From: Kappaphycus alvarezii | Taxonomy: Eukaryota > Rhodophyta > Florideophyceae > Gigartinales > Solieriaceae | NCBI GenBank assembly: GCA_002205965.3 | Contig: NADL03000554.1 | Span: 62,001 to 126,000, forward strand | DNA: 64,000 nucleotides | Direction: 5' to 3' | Shown: positions 52,341 to 61,130 of the stretch, one piece after another | Numbering within the stretch: position 1 is the stretch's first letter | Layout of the letters: each line of letters begins with the position of its first letter | The notes under the pieces: model-generated | The model's database searches: none | Told to the model about the DNA's origin: nothing | What the model saw: only the letters and a program-made list of their open reading frames with translations | Translations under genes and position numbers: made by a program

Positions 52341-52930
52341 TGATACGGGTAAATTGTCGGGAGAAGAGATACTCAGAACCAACTACCCCAAGAAGGAGGT
52401 TTTGCAAGCGATAAAAGTGCTACCGTGGTAGAGTTGAACGAACAAAAAGGAGTTGATAAGAAAAACAGTTGAGAGGGCTACAAGCAAGTGTAGAGGGGGC
52501 CAGGTCTACCACTGATGCTCTGCGACCAGAGTAAGAAAAATGTTTCTTGGGTCTGAAGTTGACTCTCAACTTCGAACTACTCGGTACTTGACCTGAAGTT
52601 GTCTCCCAACTTGCTTGACCTCCACAAGAGGAAGCAGTTTACTCAGCTTATGTAGGCTTTTTGTCTAACCCTAAAGTCTCAAACAACCGTAACAAGAACC
52701 ATAAAATGCATCAAATGGAATATTATGAACAAGAAAGACTAACAGCAGATAATATTAGCATAAATATCTATATTTATTCCTTAATATCTTATTCCTCTAG
52801 ATCAGCGCCAAAAAGTTCCACTAAAATATCCAAACCTCCAGTGCAGTCCACAAATATTCCTTCCAGTGGTTCACACCAGCTATAATATCTAGATCACTAA
52901 AAATCCTTATTCAGCCCCATGACCAGTGCC
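52341..52930 (-). repeat. Long-LTR family, copy E (3' part only)
   Basis: Begins TGATACGGGTAAATTGTCGGG at 52341 and matches the complete LTR through the inverted repeat GAAGTTGACTCTCAACTTC (52555-52573), the CTCAGCTTATGTAGGC block and the C-terminal part of the LTR gene. Similarity ends at about 52930. It is a 5'-truncated or broken copy in minus orientation. Confidence 0.7.
52789..52930 (-). pseudogene. LTR-resident acidic-protein gene, C-terminal fragment E
   Basis: Minus frame ending at a TAA (52791-52789) reads DCTGGLDILVELFGADLEE, aligned with GDCLDSMDILEELFGSDLEN of the intact copy. The upstream part is missing at the truncation point near 52930. Confidence 0.6.
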
Positions 52931-53019
52931 CTAGGGCATCCCCTCTTACCTCCTTCTATACAGTTTGAAACATCCGAAATCTATGGCACCTGAGCAATGT
53001 CTATGTCAGCGCCGCACCA

Positions 53020-53140
53020 CTACTGTACAGTGCACAGAATGCCTCTAAAAATACTCGAAAATAAATTATGAAATACAGCACATCCAGCGCAGCATGCTAG
53101 CACGGACAGCGCAGCATGCCAGCTCAGCCAGCGCTTTCGT
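53020..53140 (-). repeat. Short repeat with degenerate GGCATGCTGCGCT units (pair of 57021-57190)
   Basis: On the minus strand two worn units of a 22-bp motif (GGCTGAGCTGGCATGCTGCGCT) are followed by TATTTTTAGAGGCATTCTGTGCACTGTACAGTAG. The plus strand at 57021-57190 has the same order: five units, then TATTTTTAGAGG-like and GCACTGTACTGTAG. Class unknown. Confidence 0.6.
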
Positions 53141-54200
53141 AATTTTCTTTTCTTCCTCGTTGTGCCAGTACAGGGATATCAGCTAGTACAGTATTTCATT
53201 ACTGAATCGATATTTTATAGGACTCGGGCCTTTACTTTCTTCGCAGTAAACTATATTTCTCCTTGAGCACAGTAGGACAGTCGCCTTGAAGTTTAATGAT
53301 ATTTTTGTTATAACAGGCCGCAACTTTGGAGAATTGTGAGGACTTTGAAGTTTCAATGATTGAGTAAAAGGTTCGCCTTCGATTTTTAGGGCAGATCGAA
53401 TATATTTTCCAAGATTAGAGCACCCAAACATTCGCAGAAAGGGTCATCCTAAGTGCGTCGAGTAATTGCTAGTGCATCAAATAGATGTTAGTTGGCATAG
53501 GGAAATGGGAAAGTAGTGCTAATTCGGTCTAAAATCGGTAGAAGGCTGGCTCGAGGCCAGCTAGCAGGCAGGCCATAGCGGACATGAAACGGGGACCGTG
53601 ATGGATTGTTCATTTCTCCGTCTGACACTTCTAGCGGGGGGTCTAGACGGAGTTTGGAGGGAAGGAAAGGAGAAATCAGAAACGTTTAGAGCATGAAACA
53701 GTTCACATCAAATATTTTCTATACATAGCAGCAGTTGCAGCGTGCCTCTGCATGAATACCCCTTCTCAAAATTGATTACACAATAATCTAGGGTTGGAGA
53801 GAAAAAAACTAGATGCAAGGGCAGGAACTTTAGTCGCTTTATTGTTTGCTTGATAGGCCCTGCTGTGTTAAAATGGGCATAGATCAGTCGCTAGTGGGTA
53901 TGTGGCAAAGCTGCAGGAGGAGACGGAATGAAACTAGCTGTATGGCTGACTCTATGCCTGCTTTGCTGCCTTACAAGCTTCATGGGACATGTGTGGCCTG
54001 CCATCTCCTAATGTAGAAATGGTAGGTGCTCCGCCAGGAACTTCCAAGAGGGAGCCATAGAGACCTTCGGACGGGTGCGATTCATCTTCAAATAGAGACA
54101 TGATGCGGCGGCGATTTTTTCTAACGCACTATCTATTATGGCAGGTCTGAAAGTAGCTGTTGGTACAGAAACGGTCCTTTCTGTAGAGAAGTGGTCCTCT
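53141..54200. other. No clear gene; one coding-like piece on the minus strand
   Basis: Mixed composition. At 54229-54008 (minus) a 73-codon frame with SALEKIAAASCLYLKMNRTR has protein-like composition and may be an old element fragment. Otherwise nothing was seen. Confidence 0.35.
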
Positions 54201-54329
54201 CCACAAACTTCTGTGTTATCTATCCCCATGATTCTTCAAAAAGAACTCTTCCCATCAAATTTATTTTAGGAAAAGATCATGTACCGGATTTTCCGATGAA
54301 ACTAAAATCTTTGTGCAACTCCATTTCTA

Positions 54330-55669
54330 TTTTTTGTTTGAGAATTTTGGTCCTCCTTTTTCAGAAAAGGAAACTTTAGACTCGCGATCCGATTCATCCT
54401 CTAAATGCAGTTCCGATATTTTATCAAGCAGATTTTTAGCAATTATCCTAATCGCATATAAATTCAAAGCTGTGGCATTTTTATTCCGTCCAAGGCCCAG
54501 AAACGTTTTGAATGGGTTGCCCTATTTGAAGTACAAAATCTACGTCGCTGTGGCAACCCCCCGCAATCAACTGCCCCATCGGCTCATCCCTTTTTTTTGC
54601 CTTCAAGATGACCACCCTCCTCACCATCACCAAGTCATCCCAAGGTCGCCGTCCTCTCAACGCTTTGGCCCTGATATAAAATGGTTCAACCGACTGCGAC
54701 GATTATTGTAGAAGGTTGGACCAAAAACGCGTTCGGGAGTGGGTCCGCCGTAACTGCTTCGAACATACTGAAGAGGAGGAGGAAGAGGAGGAAGAGGAAG
54801 AGGAGGTAGAGAAAGAGGAGGTAGAGAAAGAGGAGGAAGAGGAGGAAGGAGGGGAGGATTGCGTGGACCCGTGGGATCCACTAGTGTACAACGGTGGGAG
54901 AGCTCCCATGGAGACCGAAGGGGAGACTGAGGGAGTAATCATGATCTCTGACTCTTATGACGAATATGAAGAGAGAGGTGAAGAGGAGGATGAGAAGGAT
55001 GAGGGGGAGGGAGACATGGAAAGTCCTGGAATAGTGGGAAGGGGCTGAAAAGTATGGACCAGGTGGTCCCGACTCTAGAACCGGATGGGGACATCTTCAG
55101 TGGTCTAGATATTTCGCAGGAGGTAATGGAGATTTCTAAGCCGTTCGCGGAGGTTTGTGGGGACTGCTTGGGTGGTATGGATATTTTGGGGGAAGTTTTT
55201 GCCTCTTATCTAGAAGACTAAGGTATTAAGGAAGAAATCTATATATTTATCCTGATAGTATCTGCTCTTAGTCTTTCTCGTTCACATGATTCCATTTGAT
55301 GCTTTTTATGGTTCTTAGTATGTTTGTTCGAGACTTTAGGGTTAGTCACAAAGTCTGCATAAGCTTAGTAAACTGCCTCCTCTTGTGGAGGTCAAGCAGG
55401 TTGGCAGAAAACATTAACTCAAGTCCTGATTAGTAGGAAGTTGAGAGTCAACTTCAGACCCCAGAAATACTTTCCTTACGCTAGTCAGGGAGCATCAACG
55501 GTAGATTTGGCCTCTTCTATACTTGTTTATATCCCTTTCAACTGTATTCCTTTCTCAACCCTTTTTGGTCGTTCAACAATACCAAGGTAGCACTTTTGTC
55601 GCTTGCACCACATCCTTCTTGGGGTAATTGGTTCTGTGTAACTCTTCTTCCGACAATTTACTCCTAAAA
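54330..55669 (+). repeat. Long-LTR family, copy C (plus orientation, diverged)
   Basis: The gene (54608-55221) and 3' part match the complete LTR. They include the ACTTTAGGG block with a TGCATAAGC in place of the second TATA, the perfect inverted repeat GAAGTTGAGAGTCAACTTC (55437-55455), and GGTAATTGGTTCTG...ATTTACTCC at the 3' end (about 55669). The 5' limit is uncertain. GGTCCTCC at about 54350 may be a remnant of the end repeats. Confidence 0.65.
54608..55221 (+). pseudogene. LTR-resident acidic-protein gene, copy C
   Basis: Starts MTTLLTITKSSQGRRPLNAL and has a TAA at 54677-54679 followed in frame by GSTDCDDYCRRLDQKRVREW. This equals the conserved GPTDADDYIRR...EFVRR block of the intact copy, so the conserved start is at 54608. 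An acidic tract of Glu runs (about 54766-54855) and a second acidic region follow. A frameshift near 55040 separates them from the conserved tail (MDQVVPTLEPDGDIFSGLDI, then MDILGEVF), which ends at TAA 55219-55221. The tail has one Gly-for-Glu change in the DILEELF motif. Orientation is opposite to the other copies, which shows an independent insertion. Confidence 0.7.
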
Positions 55670-56140
55670 CTAGCATAGCGATTCTACGCCCATCTGAGTA
55701 TTTTAGCCAAAACTGATACAAGTGTGTAATTGCGACTAACATTTGATCCAACGGCTGGATTGATTGACAATACAGTGCGATTTTAAACTTTGTGGCTTTT
55801 GAATACTTTGCTAGTTAGAACATTTGTATTCACCAGATTGTACTGTAGACAAACATGATTTATCTTTGACGTCCAGCTCAACTCTCGGTACACGTACTAA
55901 ACGCTGCTACAAAATATTATACGACATAGCGCTTGACCAACACAGAGACCGAAAAGTAAAAGAATCAACTCTTTGACCTGCAAGAAAAACAAGGTACTCT
56001 TGCTGCTACCCCAGTCAGCACACAATCGGCGATGGACTTGACTAGCATGTAAGGATGCTACTAAGGGAGGACGACCTTTTTTCAGAGTACGAGTGTTTGC
56101 CTACCTTCGATTTGCAGTATAGGTCGATGCAGACGTCACG
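55670..56140. other. No gene seen
   Basis: A possible flank of LTR copy C. The minus-strand open stretch here is mostly LTR sequence read backwards. No primer-binding site or gag start recognised. Confidence 0.4.
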
Positions 56141-56350
56141 ATTCGTTGCATTCATGGCTTTCATGGAAGCAAAATGACGCGGCATCACGACCGTCAGGTC
56201 ATTCTACTGGCTAGTGACTTGAAAAAGGCAAGTTCGACGTTGCACCGCTAGAACGGCCTCACCGCACTGGACCCAATACCGGTGCAGAAGGGCATATTAT
56301 TGGATACCAACCCACATATCTACCACAGTAAATTAACCCCCATTTACAGC
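56141..56350 (+). repeat. Unclassified repeat, copy 2 (related to 46139-46260)
   Basis: Sequence at 56258-56312 is a diverged duplicate of 46209-46262, with shared phrases CACCGCAC, GACCCAATA and AGGGCAT. Both are on the plus strand and keep similarity in the same reading frame. Confidence 0.5.
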
Positions 56351-56429
56351 TTTTACTTAAAAAAGATCATATTGGCATCACGGACATCCTAGACGTCACT
56401 TGAAAAACAAATCGAAACATCAAAAATAT

Positions 56430-56785
56430 GCACTTGGCTGACTTGTGCTGACACGTTTGCTGCTGCCCGTCGAGGCACCACTCCCCAATGGGAGCTGCAC
56501 CTCCTAATCACGCGCTTTGTGTTCTGCTTGGATGGATTGCAAGCGCGTCACGTTCTTACCAGATGCATTTCCGATTAGTTCCTCTCTCATCCCCCTTCGC
56601 ATGTTAGTTTCTCTGTAATCCCCCTCAGCATGTTCTCCCACATGCTTTTTCCAAATTCCGTAAAGATTACACACACACGCTGACTTCCAAGCGCGCAATT
56701 GACAGACTGCTGCATTCATCCGAGTTTCAATTGCTCTCCTCAAGCCCTCAACATCACCATCCACCCCCCGTCGGAGCCTCGCCAC
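56430..56785 (-). pseudogene. Unclassified coding-like repeat related to 51240-51453
   Basis: Minus-strand frame of 93 codons with Arg/Ala-rich start (MARLRRGVDGDVEGLRRAIE) and GMREELIGNASGKNVTRL. A TAG at about 56505 is followed in frame by LGSGASTGSSKRV. Both pieces align with the plus-strand frame at 51285-51440. The conservation between two diverged copies suggests a real protein of an old element. The family is not recognised. Confidence 0.4.
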
Positions 56786-57020
56786 AGCTCTCGAGGTATT
56801 TCTTACATGGATCGCCCCGTTCCCACACCTTGGCCACGCTGCCCTACCGCCACCTCAAATCGAGATCGTCTCGTCCCGGCGTGATCTCCCAGGAGATCAT
56901 TAAAAATTAGAAATTTTTGGCTAAGATAACCGTTGGAAATATCAAGTTTGCACGCCGTAATATTGCTTGCACCAAATCGTCGATTGGAGACTGTGATATA
57001 ATGAAAACTGTAGATATTCC

Positions 57021-57190
57021 TTGGCATGCTGCGCTGGCTGAGTTGGCTGCGCTGGCTGAGTTGGCATGCTGCGCTGGCCGAGTTGGCATGCTGTGCTGGC
57101 TGAGTTGGCATGCTGCGCTGGCTGAGCTGTCACTGTACTTACAATTATATTTTTAATTATTTTTAGAGGGATGCTTTGCACTGTACTGTA
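57021..57190 (+). repeat. Minisatellite of a 22-bp GGCATGCTGCGCTGGCTGAGTT motif plus shared flank
   Basis: About five units (57021-57129), one shortened by 3 bp. Then comes an AT-rich stretch and TTTTTAGAGGGATGCTTTGCAC, shared with 53020-53070. The block abuts the truncated LTR copy at 57191. Confidence 0.75.
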
Positions 57191-57461
57191 GCGTTGGCAG
57201 ACAACTTCAAGCCAAGTTCCGAGTAGTAGGAAGTTGAGAGTCAACTTCAGACCCAAGAAGAATTTATTTTACGCTAGTGACTAAGAATAGGTGGTAGACC
57301 CTGCCCCTTTTATACTTGCTTGTAGCTTCTCAACTCTCTTCTATATACACTCCCTTTTGTTCGTTCAACAATACCACGGTAGCACTTTTGTCGCTCGCAA
57401 CACCCCCTTCTCAGGGTAATTGGTTCTGAGGATCTCTTCCACCGCCGATTTACCCCTATCA
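57191..57461 (+). repeat. Long-LTR family, truncated copy (3' part only, plus orientation)
   Basis: Homology with the complete LTR starts abruptly at GTTGGCAGACAACTTCAAGCC. It includes the inverted repeat GAAGTTGAGAGTCAACTTC (57230-57248), and runs to the full 3' end GCCGATTTACCCCTATCA (57461). The gene and upstream promoter are missing. Confidence 0.8.
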
Positions 57462-57984
57462 GACTGCTTCTCCCATTATAAGAATACCTGGTTAACGAAC
57501 CCACGGTTCAGAGGCTGTTTGTTAGCACTGGAGGGTCATGCGAACTATAATAACGAAGACGGTCGGCTGGCTGTCTGGTTAGGAGGTATAGTCATTCGCA
57601 GCCCGATCAGAGAGAAAAAGCAGTAATTAATCGCGGAAAGTTGGCGGAGGAACAGTTTTCAATTGCTGGCATGGATCAGGTTGTCCTGGAGCACATACCT
57701 TTGGAGGAGGTCGACTTCATTACATCGGTACCGGTTTCAGATGGCCCAGCTCCCGCATCTCCAAACCAGAGTGATATGGGGTAAATCGGCGGGGAAGAGA
57801 TCCTCAGAACCAATTACCCTGAGAAGGGGTGTTGCGAGCGACAAAAGTGCTACCGTGGTATTGTTGAACGAACAAAAGGGAGTGTATATAGAAGAGAGTT
57901 GAGAAAGCTACAAGCAAGTATAAAAGGGGCAGGGTCTACCACCGACGCTCTGCGACTAGCGTAAGAAAAAGTTTTCTTGGGTCT

Positions 57985-58003
57985 GAAGTTGACTCTCAAC
58001 TTC
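57985..58003. promoter_or_regulatory. Conserved 19-bp inverted repeat in LTR copy A
   Basis: GAAGTTGA-CTC-TCAACTTC, 8-bp arms and 3-bp centre. It is perfect in five of six LTR copies here, located about 215 bp from the LTR 3' end. It could be a protein-binding site or an RNA hairpin near the transcript start or end. Confidence 0.5.
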
Positions 58004-58211
58004 CTACTACTCGGGACTTGGCTTGAAGTTGTCTGCCAGCTTGCTTTACCTCTCCATGAGGAAGCAGTTTACTCAGCTTATATAGACTTTTGGCTACCCC
58101 TAAAGTCCGAACAAAACTACAGAAGATACCAAGAAATGCATAAAATACTTTGTGTGGACAATATACTCTAAGCAAAAGATACTTAAGAAACTAACAATTA
58201 ATTTGGTCCTC

Positions 58212-58493
58212 TTATTTCCCATTCTCTAAATCAGATCTAAACAACTCCTCTAAAATATCCATGCTGTCCAAGCAGTCCCCACAAATATCTGCGAATGGCT
58301 CACAGCTCTCTATTTCCCCTGGGAGATATCTAGACTACTAAAGATATCTCCATCCGGTTCCATCGTGGGCACAACTTCATCCGTACTCTCTATTCCAGGC
58401 CCCACCAGTCCAACACTTTCCATGCCCCCTGTTCCCTCATCCTCCTCCTCCTCTTCCTCCTCCCCATCCTCTTCCTCCTCTTCCTTCTCCTCA

Positions 58494-58525
<32 letters not shown>

Positions 58526-58840
58526 TTCCTCTTCCTCATCTTCTTCCTCCTCTTCCTCCTCCTCCTCCTCCTCCTGAGCCTCGTACACTAGCTCAGGGGC
58601 TAACCATTCCTCGAAGGACTCCCCGCTCTCCTCCTCGACCTTCTCAGCCTCTCCCGGACTTACCTCCCTCGCTTCTTCTTCTATGAAGAGGCGGCGAACG
58701 AACTCGATGATTTGCTTCTTTGTTTGCCGCCGGATGTAGTCGTCGGCATCGGTTGGCCCGTAGACGGCGAGACGAAGGCCATTGATGGAACGGGAAGGGC
58801 GGTTTTTGGAAATAGGGACAGATGGGCGATGGTTGTTCAT
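58212..58840 (-). pseudogene. LTR-resident acidic-protein gene, copy A (one-base deletion near the end)
   Basis: Starts MNNHRPSVPISKNRPSRSIN at 58840 and follows the intact copy closely. It has the basic N-terminal segment with YGPTDADDYIRR, then SFEEWLAPELVYE, a long Glu/Asp tract (about 58575-58440) and MESVGLVGPGIES. At 58316-58319 there are four C where the intact copy has five. The deletion shifts the frame so that translation ends early at 58310. The homologous tail goes on to TAA 58214-58212. In this copy the sequence upstream of 58840 is out of frame with the gene, which supports the MNN/MSN methionine as the true start. Confidence 0.85.
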
Positions 58841-60902
58841 TGTGATAGACGTTGGGGAACGGGAGCCAATGTAGGGTGTTTTGGGTGTGTGGGGGGAGAG
58901 GGGTGATGAGTAAAATGATCGGGGGCATTTGGAACTTAGAATAAAGGGGTTTAAATAGGCTCCCGGGGCAGGTTCTATAGATTAGGAATAGGTAAAATAA
59001 ATCTGCAAGGGATTTTGCAATAGTGCATTTGCGCCCTTCTTCTAAAAAAGGGCGAATTTGGAGGAGGAGGTAAGCTAAAAGGGAAAAGGGACTTGATTCG
59101 GGGTCGATTCAGAGGGTTAAATACAGTATAAAAATCTAGATAAAATGGAAGTAAATTTGGAAATGACGGTTGGAGAAGTTAGGGGCGGGATCGCTGTAGG
59201 TTGCTGGATTACACGAGGGAGGACCATTTCCTGTATTAAATGAGGGGAGGACCATTTTTGTATTACACAGAGGCCCAACATCGCGTCTCAAACCCCCGAT
59301 CTTTCTGAACAGTCTCTGCCATCTCTAAAGGAGATCTTCGCAACTCACACCCCAGTCATGTCGCATATACCGACCAAGTTCCGTGGTTGTCTAGCAGAGA
59401 CGTATGCAAAGTCGATGGACGATGCAGTGAACGCTTGTCTTGCTGATAATTCACGAGCATCTCAGGCGCTCACAAAAATATTTCTGTTCCCAGCAGTAAT
59501 GCTCACGAACATTCACTCGTCAGATTCCTGCTCAAGTGAATACCGGTGGCACTCTATTACGGACAAAATGAGGAAAGAATAGATATATGGAACGCGGGCA
59601 CTTCAGAACACTATGGGCGCAAGCACTCGACCAGCCCAAACACCGCACCGCACGAGCTCGGTCCACTTCGGACCAGCAACAGGTCAATGTAAAACGGGCG
59701 ACAAAACTGGCCAAAGAAGGTGCGTACGGAAAGGCTGCACAAGCTTTGCGCTCGCTAGGCGTTCTACCAGCTACCAGTGATGTAATCGATGCCCTTATCG
59801 ATAAACATCCCCAGCAGGCCCCCGATGAAACAACTCCAGTCAGGGGAACATCTTCTACCAACTACAGTTTCCGACCGATCACTGAAGACGAAGTCCTTGG
59901 CGGTATCAGGGCTTTTAAACCAGGATCCTCTCCCGGAGGCTCAGGTGTAAAGCCTTGCCACCTGGTAGAATTGCTAAGATGTCCATCCTCATCGGGGAAT
60001 TCAGGCTTTTTGGCAGCTCTTACGAGACTTGTTAATGTTCTAGCAACTGGTAAAGCACCAGCCGTTCTCGCTCCTTGGATCGCCGGTGCTCCACTTACCC
60101 CGTTGGCGAAGAAGGACATGTCGCCCAGGCCAATCGCCGTTGGGGAGACGCTGCGCAGGTTAGTCGGTGATTGCTTAATGAAGCGAGTGTCCGAGAAGGC
60201 GGCAGACTACCTCCAACCTCTCCAAGTGGGTATCGCCACAAAGTCGGGTACCGACACAGTCGTGCACGGAATCCGACGAGTCGTTCAGGAGTACGGCAGT
60301 AACCCAGCATATGGGTTATTGACTGTCGATCTCAAGAACGCTTTAATATGTGCAGCAGACCCGCTTGTATGACTGCGGTGAGACAGCTATTCCCGGAGTT
60401 ACAGCCTTGGGTCTCATATTGCTATGCAAACGAGCCCGCATTCCTATGGATAGGTAGTCACACAAAAGAAGAGTCTGCGGGACCCAACAGGGAGGCAATC
60501 TTGGAGGCCTCCTCTTCAACCTGGTGCTGCACCCTATTATCCTCAAAATACAAGACCTCTTCAGTTCAGAAGAAGGGAGAACAGAGACTTGGCAAAGTTG
60601 TTACTTCAACTGTGGTACCACGATGACGGGTACATTATCGGGCGCCACGACCAACTCGTCAAAGCCGTCGAAGTACTTCGCTCCGTGGATGTGATAGGGT
60701 AAATCGGCGGGGAGGAGATCCTCAGAACCAATTACCCTGAGAAGGAGGTGTTGCGAGCGACAAAAGTGCTGCCGTGGTATTGTTGAACGAACAAAAGGGA
60801 GTGTATATAGAAGAGAGTTGAGAAAGCTACAAGCAAGTATAAAAGGGGCAGGGTCTACCACTGACGCTCTGCGACCAGCGTAAGAAAAGTTTTCTTGGGT
60901 CT

Positions 60903-60921
60903 GAAGTTGACTCTCAACTTC
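60903..60921. promoter_or_regulatory. Conserved 19-bp inverted repeat in the 3' LTR
   Basis: GAAGTTGA-CTC-TCAACTTC, identical to copy A. It lies about 75 bp downstream (minus strand) of the second TATA element. Confidence 0.5.
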
Positions 60922-60993
60922 CTACTACTCGGGACTTGGCTTGAAGTTGTCTGCCAACTTGCTTGACCTCTCCATGAGGAAGCAGTTTACTCA

Positions 60994-61002
60994 GCTTATA
61001 TA
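60994..61002 (-). promoter_or_regulatory. Second TATA element of the LTR (TATATAAGC)
   Basis: Lies 130 bp downstream of the LTR gene stop and about 300 bp from the LTR 3' end, where the promoter for a genomic retrotransposon transcript would be expected. It is kept in copy A (58076-58084) and altered in copies C, D and E. Confidence 0.45.
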
Positions 61003-61130
61003 GACTTTTGGCTACCCCTAAAGTCCGAACAAAACTACAGAAGATACTAAGAAATGCATAAAAATACTTTGTGTGGACAATATACTCTAAGCAAAAGATA
61101 CTTAAGAAACTAACAATTAATTTGGTCCTC

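Larger units (their letters stand above)
57772..59267 (-). mobile_element. Solo LTR of the long-LTR gypsy family (copy A, 1496 bp)
   Basis: On the plus strand it begins TGATATGGGGTAAATC and ends GTATTACA, thus TG...CA on either strand, flanked by CAGAG on both sides (57767-57771 and 59268-59272). It is collinear with the 3' LTR at 60692-62239 from end to end. A single LTR with a 5-bp target duplication is the classic product of recombination between the two LTRs of an integrated element. Confidence 0.9.
57462..60691 (+). mobile_element. Non-LTR retrotransposon (5' and 3' incomplete), interrupted twice by the long-LTR family
   Basis: Coding pieces lie at 57602-57771 and 59268-60691, separated by the solo LTR 57772-59267. 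Removing the solo LTR and one CAGAG copy leaves the two flanking frames in register (codons AAC-CAG-AGG-CCC). The right side stops inside reverse transcriptase at 60691 where the gypsy 3' LTR begins, so the remaining 3' part is expected beyond the gypsy element, to the right of the window. Confidence 0.75.
57602..60691 (+). pseudogene. Non-LTR retrotransposon ORF2-type protein: pre-RT and reverse transcriptase
   Basis: N-terminal piece GKLAEEQFSIAGMDQVVLEH (57642-57701) reads toward the solo LTR. After it comes SLKEIFATHTPVMSHIPTKF (59327-59386), typical of the region before the reverse transcriptase of I/Jockey-like elements in fungi and invertebrates. A frameshift follows at about 59580. 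The frame at 59587-60345 holds AYGKAAQALRSLGV, the palm entry KPGSSPGGSGVKPCHL and PLAKKDMSPRPIAVGETLRR, then DLKNAL with a catalytic Asp. Two more frame changes lead through FPELQPWVSYCYANEP and GGLLFNLVLHPIILK. The catalytic box is LWYHDDGYIIG (YHDD at 60616-60627). Sequence stops at SVDV, cut by the gypsy LTR. At least three frameshifts make it inactive. Confidence 0.75.

Noticed and set aside
58365-58577. Plus-strand poly-Ser open frame, and similar poly-Pro, poly-Leu and poly-Ser frames at 54657-54942 and 61296-61600
   Set aside because: These are antisense or shifted readings of the GAG/GAT codon repeats of the acidic LTR gene.
57781-59270. The solo LTR read as a large GT-AG intron (GTAAAT ... 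ACACAG)
   Set aside because: The ends do look like splice sites, but joining at those points breaks the reading frame. The CAGAG duplication with TG...CA ends keeps the frame, and the same unit forms the 3' LTR of a gypsy element next door.
60692-61030. The R block (inverted repeat, TATA-like motifs in both directions) as a separate short LTR of another element
   Set aside because: At first it looked like a stand-alone 330-bp LTR, but its outer ends coincide with only one end of the long LTR, and the other end never shows TG/CA or flanking duplications.
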